This document shows positions 1-7,947 of a stretch of DNA of 12,834 nucleotides, one piece after another. This DNA comes from JAAFIP01 sp043769005 (lineage in GTDB: Bacteria > Pseudomonadota > Gammaproteobacteria > Burkholderiales > Burkholderiaceae_C): positions 1-12,834 of the forward strand of contig JAYVJV010000150.1 in NCBI GenBank assembly GCA_043769005.1. Direction: 5' to 3'. The position numbers and the translations under genes are program-made. The number at the start of each line of letters is the position of its first letter. Within the stretch, counting starts at the first letter, position 1. The notes beneath the pieces were generated by a model. That model was given only the letters and a program-made list of their open reading frames with translations, made no database searches and was not told where the DNA came from.

Positions 1-161
1 TACACGGCATACAGCGCCAACATCAGGCAGGCGCCGTGCGCAAAGTTGATGATATGCAAGACACCGTAGATCAAGGTCAGCCCGAGCGCAATCAACGCAT
101 ACACCGCGCCGGTGGTCAGGCCGTTGAGGATGGAAGGGAAGAGGATCCCTGGATCTAGCAT
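1..161 (-). CDS. livH: LivH-type ABC transporter permease, N-terminal fragment
   Basis: Inner-membrane permease subunit of a branched-chain amino acid or amide-type ABC importer. Only the first 53 codons are present; the gene continues past the left edge. The translation starts MLDPGILFPSILNGL. It then shows the family hallmark GAVYALIALGLTLIYGV and the motif INFAHGA, which in LivH proteins belongs to the first membrane helices and the loop between them. The ATG lies at 159-161 on the complement, and I see no strong Shine-Dalgarno in front of it. It is the next gene downstream of the solute-binding protein on the same strand, the usual SBP-permease order, although a 303-bp gap with a large hairpin separates them. 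A urea-type UrtB permease is a less likely alternative. The ligand cannot be told from this fragment. Confidence 0.9.
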   Translation of the reverse strand, partial: MLDPGILFPSILNGLTTGAVYALIALGLTLIYGVLHIINFAHGACLMLALYAV

Positions 162-200
162 GGTGGGTTTTTATGGTGTTGAAGAGGGGGAAGGGGAAGG

Positions 201-247
201 GAATTTTTGAACGCAGAGGGCGCGAAGGTTACGCAGATGACGCAAAA
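201..247. repeat. Left arm of long imperfect inverted repeat
   Basis: These 47 bases match the reverse complement of 383-429 at about 42 positions; I place the mismatches at 203, 228 and 238-240. The core reads ACGCAGAGGGCGCGAA, then GTTACGCAGA, then CGCAAAA. Within the arm there is a 10/20-base rhythm of ACGCAGA-like and CGC-AA-like units at 211, 221, 231 and 241. Similar runs of ACGCAGAGG units occur as dispersed palindromic repeats in many proteobacterial genomes; that is from memory and unsearched. It sits in the transcript between the binding protein and the permease. Confidence 0.85.
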
Positions 248-382
248 AAGAAAATACAAAAAAATACCAAAAAGAATTTTTAAAAGAAATTCAAAGTAAA
301 CACATTATTTTTTCTAGTCACATTTCTTCGTTTTTCATTTTTCTCTTTTTTGTCTTTTTTGTCTTTTCTTCTTTGGCTGTTC

Positions 383-429
383 TTTTGCGCTCTCTGCGTA
401 ACTTTCGCGCCCTCTGCGTTCAAAAACTC
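383..429. repeat. Right arm of long imperfect inverted repeat
   Basis: Partner of 201-247: its reverse complement gives the same ACGCAGAGGGCGCGAA core. It ends 35 bp from the stop codon of the solute-binding protein gene. Folding of the minus-strand transcript would therefore place a stem of over 40 bp directly after that stop codon. It could protect the upstream message from 3' exonucleases, dampen read-through into the permease, or simply be a small mobile repeat that landed in a permissive gap. Confidence 0.85.
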
Positions 430-464
430 CCCGCTCCCGCCCCTGCCCTAAGCCAACCAACCCA

Positions 465-1688
465 TCAAGCCTTGAGAGGAAACACAGGATCAATCTCGCG
501 GTAGTCGCGCGGCACGATGACTTTGATGTCGCCCTTATGCACCTGCGTCATCAAAGGCTGCGCTCCCTGGTTCTGGCCGTTGACGAACTTGGTGGCACCG
601 TAGGGCATGATGTGGTCCGAGAAAGTGCTTTTCTCCAGCGCGTCGATGATGGCGGCGCGGTCGGTGGATTTGGCGCGTTCTATCGCGTCGCCCAAGAGGC
701 GCATCGCCGTGTAGGCCATAAAGATTTCGTAGCTGAAAAACAGGCCCTTGGCTTCGACGCGCTTTTTCAGCTCGGCGCTGCGACGGTCTTTCGGGTTGAA
801 CCAGTGGTTGCAGTCGATGATGCCATTGGCCGCCTCGGGGAATTCTTTGACAAACTTGTAGCTCGATGCCGCGCCGCCCAGTACCGAGTAAATTGCTTTG
901 GGCGCTACCTTTTGCTGCTGCATGGTGCGCACCAGCAGGGCGTATTCGTTGTAGTAGTTGGCGGGGATGACGATGTCGGGGTTGACCGACTTCATGCGCA
1001 GCACGATGTTGTTGAAGTCGCGCGTGGGGTTGGCGTGCTTGACGATTTCTTTCACCTCGTAGCCGTAGCCCGGCAGCTCGCGCGCCAGCAGGTTGGCGGT
1101 GCCGGTGCCAAACAGCGACTCTTCGTGGATGATCATCACCGTCTTGGCGGGTTTGCCCGCTGCGGTGTTGAGCACATGCAAATTGGCCACCGCCACCTCG
1201 GCGCATTTGCGGTAGCCAGGGCCAAAGCGGAAGGTGTTTTTCAGGCCGCGCTCAACAATCTGGTCGGCCACGCCCACGTCCACCACATGCGGTAGGTTGT
1301 ACTTGGCCGCCGCCTGCGTGGTGGCCAGGCAAATCGCCGAGGCAAAAGCACCCACAACAGCCGACACACCGGCTTCGTTCATCTTCTCAATCTCCGCTGC
1401 ACCCGCCTGTGGGGTGGACTGCGCGTCACCCAGCAGCGCTTCAATTTTTGCGCCACCCATGGAGCGGATGCCAGTTTTATTGATGTCTTCAATCGCCATC
1501 AACACACCCTCGCGGCACTGCTGGCCCGAGTAAGCCAGCGCACCCGTGACGGGATGCAGCACTCCAATTTTGATCGGCGCGGTTTGCGCCCCGCCCACCA
1601 GTGGAAAGGCCAGTGTGGTAGCTGCGGCAGCCGTTTGCGCAACAAAAGTGCGGCGGTTAGAAGAAGCGGTAACTATCGTGCTGGGCAT
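465..1688 (-). CDS. ABC transporter periplasmic solute-binding protein (Peripla_BP_6, Leu/amide type)
   Basis: Periplasmic receptor that would bind a small amino-acid- or amide-like ligand and deliver it to the LivH-type permease downstream. With the ATG at 1686-1688 it has 407 residues, normal for the family. I chose this start over a longer frame beginning at 1718 because AGGAG lies seven bases upstream (1696-1700, complement) and because it puts the signal peptide at the very N-terminus. Residues 11-16 read NRRTFV, a twin-arginine-like motif, followed by an Ala/Thr-rich hydrophobic stretch ending near VGGAQTA (31-37). The mature part starts PIKIGVLHPVTGALAYSG, the typical first strand and ligand loop of type I binding proteins. 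The whole two-lobe fold appears intact. The ligand is not deducible; urea, short amides and branched-chain amino acids are all possible. Confidence 0.92.
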   Translation of the reverse strand: MPSTIVTASSNRRTFVAQTAAAATTLAFPLVGGAQTAPIKIGVLHPVTGALAYSGQQCREGVLMAIEDINKTGIRSMGGAKIEALLGDAQSTPQAGAAEIEKMNEAGVSAVVGAFASAICLATTQAAAKYNLPHVVDVGVADQIVERGLKNTFRFGPGYRKCAEVAVANLHVLNTAAGKPAKTVMIIHEESLFGTGTANLLARELPGYGYEVKEIVKHANPTRDFNNIVLRMKSVNPDIVIPANYYNEYALLVRTMQQQKVAPKAIYSVLGGAASSYKFVKEFPEAANGIIDCNHWFNPKDRRSAELKKRVEAKGLFFSYEIFMAYTAMRLLGDAIERAKSTDRAAIIDALEKSTFSDHIMPYGATKFVNGQNQGAQPLMTQVHKGDIKVIVPRDYREIDPVFPLKA

Positions 1689-1695
1689 GGAATAT

Positions 1696-1700
1696 CTCCT
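1696..1700 (-). promoter_or_regulatory. Ribosome binding site deciding the binding-protein start
   Basis: On the complement strand AGGAG precedes the ATG at 1686-1688 by seven bases. No comparable site precedes the longer alternative start at 1718, so this site supports the shorter protein. Confidence 0.75.
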
Positions 1701-1828
1701 GGAAAAAGTTGTCCTCACTAACTATATCTCTCAGCAACCGCCGCAGATCGTAAAGCGCATAGGACAAACCCTTGCCGCACGCCCCTGCGTTGATCCTCTT
1801 ATTTTTTCCTCTATGATTTGAATGGCTT

Positions 1829-2617
1829 ATGCTGCCTGCTGAACTCCTCGCCCTCAAACCTTGGCTTACTCCTCTGGCGATGCCGCCCGCTCTGGGCATT
1901 TTGATCGCAGCTTTGGGCCTGCTGTTGCTGTATTTACGCCAGCGCAAAAGTGTCGGAGTGTGCGTGTTGTTACTCGGCTTGGGCTTGACCTGGCTGGTCT
2001 CGTGCAATGGCTTTGCCGTGTGGATGGGGCAGCGCTGGTTGCCCCAGGTCACAGCCCTCGACTTGGCCAATGCTGCGCAAACCATGCGCCAGCAGAAAGT
2101 GCGGGCGATTGTGGTGCTTGGAGGGGGCGCCGAGTCGCGCAGCCGAGAATATGGCAGTGTGCAGCCTAACCGATCCACGGCGGCCCGTATGCAATATGGG
2201 GTGGTGCTGGCGCGCAGCACAGGGTTGCCGCTGGGCTTTAGTGGTGGGCAGGGACGCAGCGCAGACAAGCGTTCGGAAACCGAGGCACAAACCGTACAAA
2301 ACTGGCTACAGCAATTGGGCATGCCTGCACTGCGCTGGTCAGAGAGCTTGTCGCGCGATACCGTGGAAAACGCCAACATGACTGCCAACCTGCTGCGCAA
2401 AGACGGAATCACCCATATTGCACTAGTCACGCATGCCTGGCACATGCCTCGCGCCGTGCGCGCCTTTGAACGCGCTGGCCTGGTTGTACTCCCCGCTCCC
2501 ATGGGTTTTATCGAGCCTGAGTTTTCCCCTGGTCTGGAGTGGCTACCCAGTTCAGTAGGGCTGCGCAATTCACACTATCTCCTGCATGAACTGCTTGGAA
2601 CGGCCCTAGGCCAATAA
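1829..2617 (+). CDS. YdcF/ElyC-family (DUF218) membrane protein
   Basis: Inner-membrane protein of 262 residues with a DUF218 domain. Two hydrophobic segments (about 15-37 and 42-60) anchor the N-terminus. The DUF218 core follows: VVLGGG (95-100), an SGG turn (138-140), SRDTVENA (175-182) and THAWHMPRAV (201-210). These are the conserved nucleotide-fold-like motifs of the family. E. coli members include YdcF, reported to bind S-adenosylmethionine, and ElyC, linked to envelope and peptidoglycan integrity; which function applies here is unknown. It diverges from the solute-binding protein across a 140-bp gap and looks monocistronic, with a hairpin just after its stop. The ATG at 1829 is the first in-frame start in a good hydrophobic context; I see no strong Shine-Dalgarno. 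Confidence 0.88.
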   Translation: MLPAELLALKPWLTPLAMPPALGILIAALGLLLLYLRQRKSVGVCVLLLGLGLTWLVSCNGFAVWMGQRWLPQVTALDLANAAQTMRQQKVRAIVVLGGGAESRSREYGSVQPNRSTAARMQYGVVLARSTGLPLGFSGGQGRSADKRSETEAQTVQNWLQQLGMPALRWSESLSRDTVENANMTANLLRKDGITHIALVTHAWHMPRAVRAFERAGLVVLPAPMGFIEPEFSPGLEWLPSSVGLRNSHYLLHELLGTALGQ

Positions 2618-2622
2618 TAATG

Positions 2623-2654
2623 TGCGTTAGCAGCTATCTATTATATAGCTAACA
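2623..2654. repeat. AGCTAT-N7-ATAGCT stem-loop repeat, copy 1
   Basis: The hairpin is GTT (2626-2628), a three-base AGC bulge, then AGCTAT (2632-2637), a 7-base loop, ATAGCT (2645-2650) and AAC (2651-2653). It starts six bases after the stop of the YdcF-family gene. About 25 of 32 positions match 10369-10400, and the stem core also occurs at 11785-11803. No T-tract follows, so it is not a textbook terminator, though it may still stabilise or end the transcript. Confidence 0.75.
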
Positions 2655-2722
2655 GATGTTTTCTGACAGACCTATTTAAGCGTGCTGTTCGTTTCTACGT
2701 GCTGCGCTGACCCTACTCCTAC

Positions 2723-2751
2723 TTGACCGTTTTGCCAGTTTGCGCTACATT
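2723..2751 (+). promoter_or_regulatory. Predicted sigma-70 promoter of the TetR gene
   Basis: A -35 box TTGACC (2723-2728, five of six to consensus) is separated by 17 bases from a -10 box TACATT (2746-2751, four of six). Transcription would begin near 2758, about 23 bases before the TTG start of the repressor. Read by eye only. Confidence 0.5.
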
Positions 2752-2752
2752 A

Positions 2753-2771
2753 CTAACCAATCAGTCATTAG
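2753..2771. promoter_or_regulatory. Possible TetR-family operator
   Basis: An imperfect palindrome with outer arms CTAA and TTAG and a CAATCAGTCA centre; 12 of 19 positions agree with the reverse complement. It covers the expected transcription start, where a bound repressor would block initiation, as is common for self-regulated TetR-family repressors beside RND pumps. The symmetry is modest, so this is a suggestion. Confidence 0.35.
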
Positions 2772-2780
2772 CTAATTTTT

Positions 2781-3446
2781 TTGAATTCACCCTTTTCTTC
2801 CACTGTGTCACAAGAGCACACCGTCATCCGCCGCGAGCGGCGCAAGGAAGCGCGCCCGGGTGAGCTGTTGGCAGCAGCCTTGGATTTGTTTGTTGAAAAA
2901 GGCTTTGCCGCCACCCGCTCGGAGGAGGTAGCCCAGCGCGCCGGGGTATCCAAAGGCACGCTGTTTTTATACTTCCCGACCAAAGAAGACCTGTTCAAAG
3001 CCGTGGTGCGCGAAAACATCTCGGGCAAGGTCACCGAAGGTTTTGAAGAGCTGCAAAAGTTTACCGGCACCAGTGCCGAGTTGATCCGCTACCTCATGAC
3101 CACCTGGTGGCAGCGCTTTGGCTCGACCAAGGCCTCTGGGCTGACCAAGCTGATGACCAGCGAAGCCACCAATTTCCCCGAACTGGCCAGCTTCTATCAT
3201 GCAGAGGTGATTGAGCCAAACCACCGCCTGATTCGCAGCGTAGTGCAGCGCGGCATAGACAGTGGCGAATTTCGCGCAGTGGATGCCGACTATGCGGTGT
3301 ACGCGGTGCTGACACCTCTGATCTATCTGATCACCTGGAAGCACTCCATGGGCTGCTGCCTCGGCAACCACCAGCAGATTGACCCTGAGCGGTACCTCAA
3401 AGTACAGGCCGACATGGTGGTGCACGGCCTGCAGCGGCCTGTCTAA
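2781..3446 (+). CDS. TetR/AcrR-family transcriptional repressor
   Basis: DNA-binding regulator of 221 residues, the likely local repressor of the efflux genes that follow on the same strand. The N-terminal TetR domain is clear: helix 1 around LLAAALDLFVEKGF (29-42), then the helix-turn-helix TRSEEVAQRAGVSKGTLFLY (45-64) and FPTKEDLFKAVV (65-76). The C-terminal half is the variable ligand/dimer domain, with a Trp-rich piece TTWWQRF and a hydrophobic helix YAVLTPLIYLI. The start is uncertain. TTG at 2781 is the first usable codon after an in-frame stop at 2769-2771; GTG at 2805 is an alternative losing eight residues. Neither has a good Shine-Dalgarno. Its effector is unknown. An 83-bp gap separates it from the membrane fusion protein, so the pump genes could have their own promoter. 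Confidence 0.9.
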   Translation: MNSPFSSTVSQEHTVIRRERRKEARPGELLAAALDLFVEKGFAATRSEEVAQRAGVSKGTLFLYFPTKEDLFKAVVRENISGKVTEGFEELQKFTGTSAELIRYLMTTWWQRFGSTKASGLTKLMTSEATNFPELASFYHAEVIEPNHRLIRSVVQRGIDSGEFRAVDADYAVYAVLTPLIYLITWKHSMGCCLGNHQQIDPERYLKVQADMVVHGLQRPV

Positions 3447-3529
3447 ACCCAGCTTCACACAGGCTTTACCCATATGCTTTACCCTTACCACGCTGCAATC
3501 ACAACCGATACGTACATCGCCGATTTCGC

Positions 3530-4669
3530 ATGAAAAAATATCTAAAATTATTTCTGATACTTGTTGCTTTACTGGCCTTAGGCACAGCTGGCATGCGCGC
3601 CCTGGCTGCGCGCAAAGCCCAGCAGGCACTGGCCGCCACTGCCAAACCCGAGTCCGTGCTGGAGCTGTCCAGCCGCGACCTCGCTACAGCCCAGGTAATC
3701 GAGCTGTCCCAGGGCTTGCCTATCTCCGGTACGCTCAAGGCCACCAACAGTGCGCTCGTTAAGGCCCGCGTGAGTGGCGAATTACAAGGCCTGACTGTGC
3801 GCGAGGGTGATGCCGTCAAAGCAGGCCAAGTGCTGGCCCGGGTCGATGCCGCCGAATACCAATCCCGCGTTACGCAGGCGCAGCGCAGCGCCGACGCGGC
3901 CAAGGCGCAGATCGACATCGCCCAACGCGCCTATGACAACAACAAAGCGCTGGTGAACCAGGGCTTTATCTCGCCCACTGCCCTGGAAACATCGGCCGCC
4001 AGCCTGGAAGCGGTCAAAGCCACCCATGCCTCGGCGATGGCAGGCGTAGAAGTGGCCCGCAAGTCACTGGACGACACCGTACTGAAAGCGCCTATCTCGG
4101 GAGTCGTGTCCCAGCGCTTGGCGCAACCGGGCGAGCGTGTAGGTGTCGACGCACGGGTGCTGGAGATCGTGGATTTGAATCGCCTGGAGCTTGAAGCCTT
4201 GCTCGGTTCGTCTGACTCGGTGGATGTGCGCGTGGGCCAAAAGGCTCAGCTCAGTCTGGAAGGCCGTGCAGAAACAGTGGCCGCCACCGTCACCCGCATC
4301 AATCCCAGCGCGGTCGCCGGTAGCCGCAGCGTGCTGGTGTACTTAAGCGTTGCCAGCACGCCCGGCTTGCGCCAGGGCCTGTTTGCCCAAGGCAGCCTGG
4401 GCACAGCTAAAGTACAGGCGTTGAGTGTTCCACAAAGTGCCGTACGAACCGATAAACCCACGCCCTATGTGCAGATGGTGCAAGGCGCTGGCATCGTGCA
4501 CCAGAGCGTGGAAGTAGGTGCCAAAGGCGAGGCCCAGGGCACGACCATGGTGGCGGTGAAAAACCTGCCTGCCAATGCACAAATCACTCTGGGCAGTGCG
4601 GGCTTTATCCGCGAGGGCACCAAAGTCAAAATCATCAACGCCGCCAGTCCTGCGCCTGCTGCGCCCTAA
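3530..4669 (+). CDS. RND efflux periplasmic adaptor (membrane fusion protein, HlyD/AcrA family)
   Basis: Periplasmic adaptor linking the RND pump to the TolC-like channel; 379 residues, a normal length. The N-terminus MKKYLKLFLILVALLALGTA (1-20) is a positively charged start followed by one hydrophobic helix. There is no lipobox Cys, so it is probably anchored by an uncleaved helix instead of by lipid. Then come the first lipoyl half-domain (about 76-108, VREGDAVKAGQVLARVDAAE), an alpha-helical hairpin (about 110-183, rich in Ala/Gln/Lys), the second lipoyl half (about 184-215, LKAPISGVVSQRLAQPGERV) and the beta-barrel and membrane-proximal domains. It ends 21 bp before the pump gene and is surely co-transcribed with it. 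Substrate range cannot be read from the sequence. Confidence 0.93.
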   Translation: MKKYLKLFLILVALLALGTAGMRALAARKAQQALAATAKPESVLELSSRDLATAQVIELSQGLPISGTLKATNSALVKARVSGELQGLTVREGDAVKAGQVLARVDAAEYQSRVTQAQRSADAAKAQIDIAQRAYDNNKALVNQGFISPTALETSAASLEAVKATHASAMAGVEVARKSLDDTVLKAPISGVVSQRLAQPGERVGVDARVLEIVDLNRLELEALLGSSDSVDVRVGQKAQLSLEGRAETVAATVTRINPSAVAGSRSVLVYLSVASTPGLRQGLFAQGSLGTAKVQALSVPQSAVRTDKPTPYVQMVQGAGIVHQSVEVGAKGEAQGTTMVAVKNLPANAQITLGSAGFIREGTKVKIINAASPAPAAP

Positions 4670-4690
4670 CGCAACCCGAGCACACACCCC

Positions 4691-7600
4691 ATGTGGTTCA
4701 CACGCACCAGTCTGCAAAACCCCGTCTTCGCCACCATGATGATGCTGGCCCTGGTGGTGCTCGGTCTGTTCAGCTACCAGCGGCTCAAAGTCGATCAGTT
4801 TCCCAATGTGGATTTTCCTGTCGTCATTGTCGTGGCCGATTACCCTGGCGCATCGCCTGAGATCGTCGAGACCGAGGTCTCCAAAAAGATCGAAGAAGGA
4901 GTGAACTCGATTGCCGGTATCAGCGCCCTCACCTCGCGCAGCTATGAAGGTCAGTCGGTGGTTGCGATTGAGTTTCAACTGCACATCAATGGCCGCAAAG
5001 CCGCTGACGATGTACGCGAAAAAGTCGCCGCCATTCGCCCTAACCTGCGTGCCGAAGTGAAAGAACCACGCGTGCTACGCTTTGATCCGTCCAGTCGCTC
5101 CATCTGGTCGGTTGCAGTGTTACCTGCCCCCACGCTTGCCGGTTCACGCCCCTTAAGCGCGGTCGAGCTCACCAACTGGGCTGATCAAAATCTCAAAAAA
5201 CGCCTGGAGAACGTGCGGGGCGTAGGTTCGGTGTCGCTGGTGGGTGGTACCAAACGCGAGATCAATATTTACCTCAACCCACAGGCGTTGGAGTCTTACG
5301 GCATCAGCGCCGAGCAGGTAGCTACAGCCGTGCGCAACGAAAACCAGGACCTGCCCGTGGGTGCGGTGCGTTCCCTGACGCAAGAGCGGGTGGTGCAGGT
5401 CCAGGCGCGCATCAAGCGACCAGAAGACTTTGCCAGCATCATTGTGGCGCGCAAAGCGGGCTCTGCCGTGACCGTAGGCCAGCTCGCCCGCATCAGCGAT
5501 GGAGCGCAAGAGGCCGAGAACCTGGCACTGTACAACGGCGAACGCACGCTCTTGCTCACCGTCCAAAAGGCGCAGGATGACAACACCATTGACGTGGTGG
5601 ATGGCCTGAAGAAAACACTGGCCGAAATGCAGGTCACGCTGCCCCCCGGCATCAAGCTCGAACCCATCATCGACGCATCCCGCCCGATCCGCGTGTCGGT
5701 CGACAACGTGCGCCGCACCCTGCTGGAGGGTGCGCTACTCACCATCCTGATTGTGTTTTTGTTCCTCAACTCCTGGCGCTCCACCATCATCACGGGCCTG
5801 ACCCTACCTATCGCTCTGATCGGCACTTTCCTGTTTATGAACATGTTTGGTTTTACCATCAACATGATCACCCTGATGGCACTGTCTCTGTGCGTGGGTC
5901 TGTTGATTGACGATGCCATTGTGGTGCGCGAGAACATTGTGCGCCATGTGCAGATGGGCAAGTCGCCCTACCAGGCTTCGCTGGACGGCACACAAGAGAT
6001 TGGCCTGGCCGTGCTAGCTACCACCCTGTCCATCGTGGCAGTGTTTCTGCCGATCGGTTTTATGGGCGGCATCATTGGCAAGTTTTTCCACGAGTTTGGC
6101 ATCACCATCGTGGCCGCCGTGATGATCTCCATGTTTGTCAGCTTTACCCTGGACCCCATGCTCTCCAGCATCTGGCACGACCCGGCGATTGACACACAGG
6201 GCCAGCCTTTCGTGCCCATCACCTGGTATGACAAAACCATTGGCCGCATCACCCACTGGTTTGACCAGAGCACCGACCGCCTGGCCCAGGCCTACCAAAG
6301 CATCCTGCGTTGGAGTCTGGATTACAAAAAAACCACTCTCGTCCTTGCCATAGGGACATTTGTGGCCAGTATTTTTATAGTGCCTTTGCTGGGCACCGAG
6401 TTTGTACCAAAAGCTGATTTTTCTGAAACCACGGTGAGTTTTTACACTCCTGTGGGCTCCTCGCTGGAAGCCACCGAAGCCAAAACCCGGCAGGTGGAGG
6501 CCATCATTCGCGAGTTTCCCGAAGTACGCTACACCCTCTCCACTATCAACACCGGCACAGCACAGGGCAAAATTTATGCGGCGGTCTACATCCGGCTGGT
6601 CGACCGCAAGCAGCGCAGCAAAAGCGTAGACCAGTGGTCTGCCGTGCTGCGCGAGCGGCTCAACCGCATTGCAGGCATTGTGGTCACCCATGCGGGGCTG
6701 ACTGACTCGGTGGGCGGCAACAAGCAGATCGAGTTTTCCCTCAAAGGCAGTGACCTCAAAGAGCTAGAGCGCCTGGCCTTGCAGGCGATGGAGAAAATAC
6801 GCAACATCCCCGGTCTGGTCGATTTGGACTCCAGCGTCAAGCCCAGCAAACCCACCATCGAGGTCGATGTGCGGCGCGAAGCTGCGTCCGACCTGGGCCT
6901 GAACATCGCGCAAATAGGCAGCAGCCTGCGCACGCTGGTAGCAGGCCAAACCGTAGGCAACTGGCGCGCCAGTGACGACCAAACCTATGACGTAAACGTG
7001 CGCTTGGCCCCCAATGCCCGCAACACCCCGCAAGACCTGGAGCGCCTGCCCTTTAGCGTCACTTCCGCTACCGATGGCAGCACCCGCGTGGTACGCCTGA
7101 ACCAGGTCGCCAGCGTGCGCGAGAGCACGGGGCCCAACCAGATCAACCGGCGCGACCTGACGCGCGAGGTGGCCGTCAACGCCAACGTGTTTGGCCGCTC
7201 GGCAGGCGAGGTGTCCGGTGACCTGCGCGCCGCGCTGGACAGCATTGCCATGCCGCCAGGCTACAGCTACCAGTTTGGCGGCAGCACCAAGAACATGCAG
7301 GAGTCCTTTGGCTACGCCATATCCGCGCTGGCACTGGCCATCATCTTCATCTACATGATCCTGGCCAGCCAGTTCAAGAGCTTTTTGCAGCCGCTGGCCT
7401 TGATGACTTCGCTGCCGCTCACGCTGATTGGCGTGGTGCTGGCGCTGCTCATGTTTCGCTCGACCTTGTCGATGTTCTCGGTCATTGGCATCATCATGCT
7501 GATGGGCCTGGTGACCAAGAACGCGATTTTGCTGGTGGACTTTGCTATTCGCGCCCGTGAAGAAGGCCACGAGCGCCATGAGGCTCTGCTGCTGGCCGCC

Positions 7601-7894
7601 AAGGTGCGTCTGCGCCCGATTTTGATGACCACGCTGGCGATGATTTTTGGCATGGTGCCTCTGGCCTTTGCCCTGACTGAAGGCTCCGAGCAGCGCGCGC
7701 CCATGGGGCAGGCAGTGATTGGCGGGGTGATTACCTCGTCCCTGCTGACGCTGGTGGTGGTGCCCGTGGTGTACTGCTATATGGACGACTTGGCCCAGTG
7801 GTTTAAGCGTCTGTTTGCGGGCAAAGCCCCCTTTCACGCAAAACCGCAGCCCAGCCCATCTAAAATCGACCCTTTGCCCCGCACTGCCGAATAA
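4691..7894 (+). CDS. RND multidrug efflux pump, inner-membrane permease (AcrB/HAE1 family)
   Basis: Proton-driven exporter of 1067 residues, the full length for the hydrophobe/amphiphile RND family. It has the expected two halves, each with a leading transmembrane helix, a large periplasmic porter/docking loop and a bundle of helices. The first helix lies around 12-30 (PVFATMMMLALVVLGLF). The proton-relay acids fall in LCVGLLIDDAIVVRENI at residues 407 and 408, the same numbers as in E. coli AcrB. The matching lysine is K943 in GLVTKNAILLVDFA, and an Arg-rich segment VRLRPILMTT follows. All catalytic residues I can check are present and the frame is intact. The C-terminal tail is short, basic and Pro-rich. 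Together with its neighbours it forms a complete tripartite system. Drugs, solvents, bile-like compounds or metabolites are all possible substrates. Confidence 0.95.
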   Translation: MWFTRTSLQNPVFATMMMLALVVLGLFSYQRLKVDQFPNVDFPVVIVVADYPGASPEIVETEVSKKIEEGVNSIAGISALTSRSYEGQSVVAIEFQLHINGRKAADDVREKVAAIRPNLRAEVKEPRVLRFDPSSRSIWSVAVLPAPTLAGSRPLSAVELTNWADQNLKKRLENVRGVGSVSLVGGTKREINIYLNPQALESYGISAEQVATAVRNENQDLPVGAVRSLTQERVVQVQARIKRPEDFASIIVARKAGSAVTVGQLARISDGAQEAENLALYNGERTLLLTVQKAQDDNTIDVVDGLKKTLAEMQVTLPPGIKLEPIIDASRPIRVSVDNVRRTLLEGALLTILIVFLFLNSWRSTIITGLTLPIALIGTFLFMNMFGFTINMITLMALSLCVGLLIDDAIVVRENIVRHVQMGKSPYQASLDGTQEIGLAVLATTLSIVAVFLPIGFMGGIIGKFFHEFGITIVAAVMISMFVSFTLDPMLSSIWHDPAIDTQGQPFVPITWYDKTIGRITHWFDQSTDRLAQAYQSILRWSLDYKKTTLVLAIGTFVASIFIVPLLGTEFVPKADFSETTVSFYTPVGSSLEATEAKTRQVEAIIREFPEVRYTLSTINTGTAQGKIYAAVYIRLVDRKQRSKSVDQWSAVLRERLNRIAGIVVTHAGLTDSVGGNKQIEFSLKGSDLKELERLALQAMEKIRNIPGLVDLDSSVKPSKPTIEVDVRREAASDLGLNIAQIGSSLRTLVAGQTVGNWRASDDQTYDVNVRLAPNARNTPQDLERLPFSVTSATDGSTRVVRLNQVASVRESTGPNQINRRDLTREVAVNANVFGRSAGEVSGDLRAALDSIAMPPGYSYQFGGSTKNMQESFGYAISALALAIIFIYMILASQFKSFLQPLALMTSLPLTLIGVVLALLMFRSTLSMFSVIGIIMLMGLVTKNAILLVDFAIRAREEGHERHEALLLAAKVRLRPILMTTLAMIFGMVPLAFALTEGSEQRAPMGQAVIGGVITSSLLTLVVVPVVYCYMDDLAQWFKRLFAGKAPFHAKPQPSPSKIDPLPRTAE

Positions 7895-7947
7895 GCCGCC
7901 CCTAGCTTACCTGCGATCTTGTAACTTACCCTGCCTGAATCTTTCCT

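Larger units (their letters stand above)
162..464. other. Gene-free spacer between binding protein and permease
   Basis: This 303-bp gap has no credible reading frame. It holds a G/A-rich stretch next to the permease start (about 183-203), the two arms of a long inverted repeat, and between them an A-rich half (about 242-299) followed by a T-rich half (about 305-375). I see no rho-independent terminator with a clean GC stem and a single T tail. The A-rich and T-rich halves are themselves partly complementary, so the whole of 201-429 could fold as one large stem. Confidence 0.8.

Noticed and set aside
537..1295. A 252-codon open frame on the plus strand inside the solute-binding protein gene
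   Set aside because: It is Val/His/Arg-rich, matches no family I know, and is antisense to a clearly conserved binding protein.
3506..3519. CGAT-N6-ATCG palindrome before the membrane fusion protein gene as an operator
   Set aside because: Four-base arms with no symmetry in the centre are expected by chance. I could not find a matching site in front of the repressor gene.
6764..7837. A 357-codon open frame on the minus strand inside the RND pump gene
   Set aside because: Its product is His/Gln/Arg-rich with no recognisable domain, and it lies antisense to a strongly conserved pump region. It is a by-product of codon bias.
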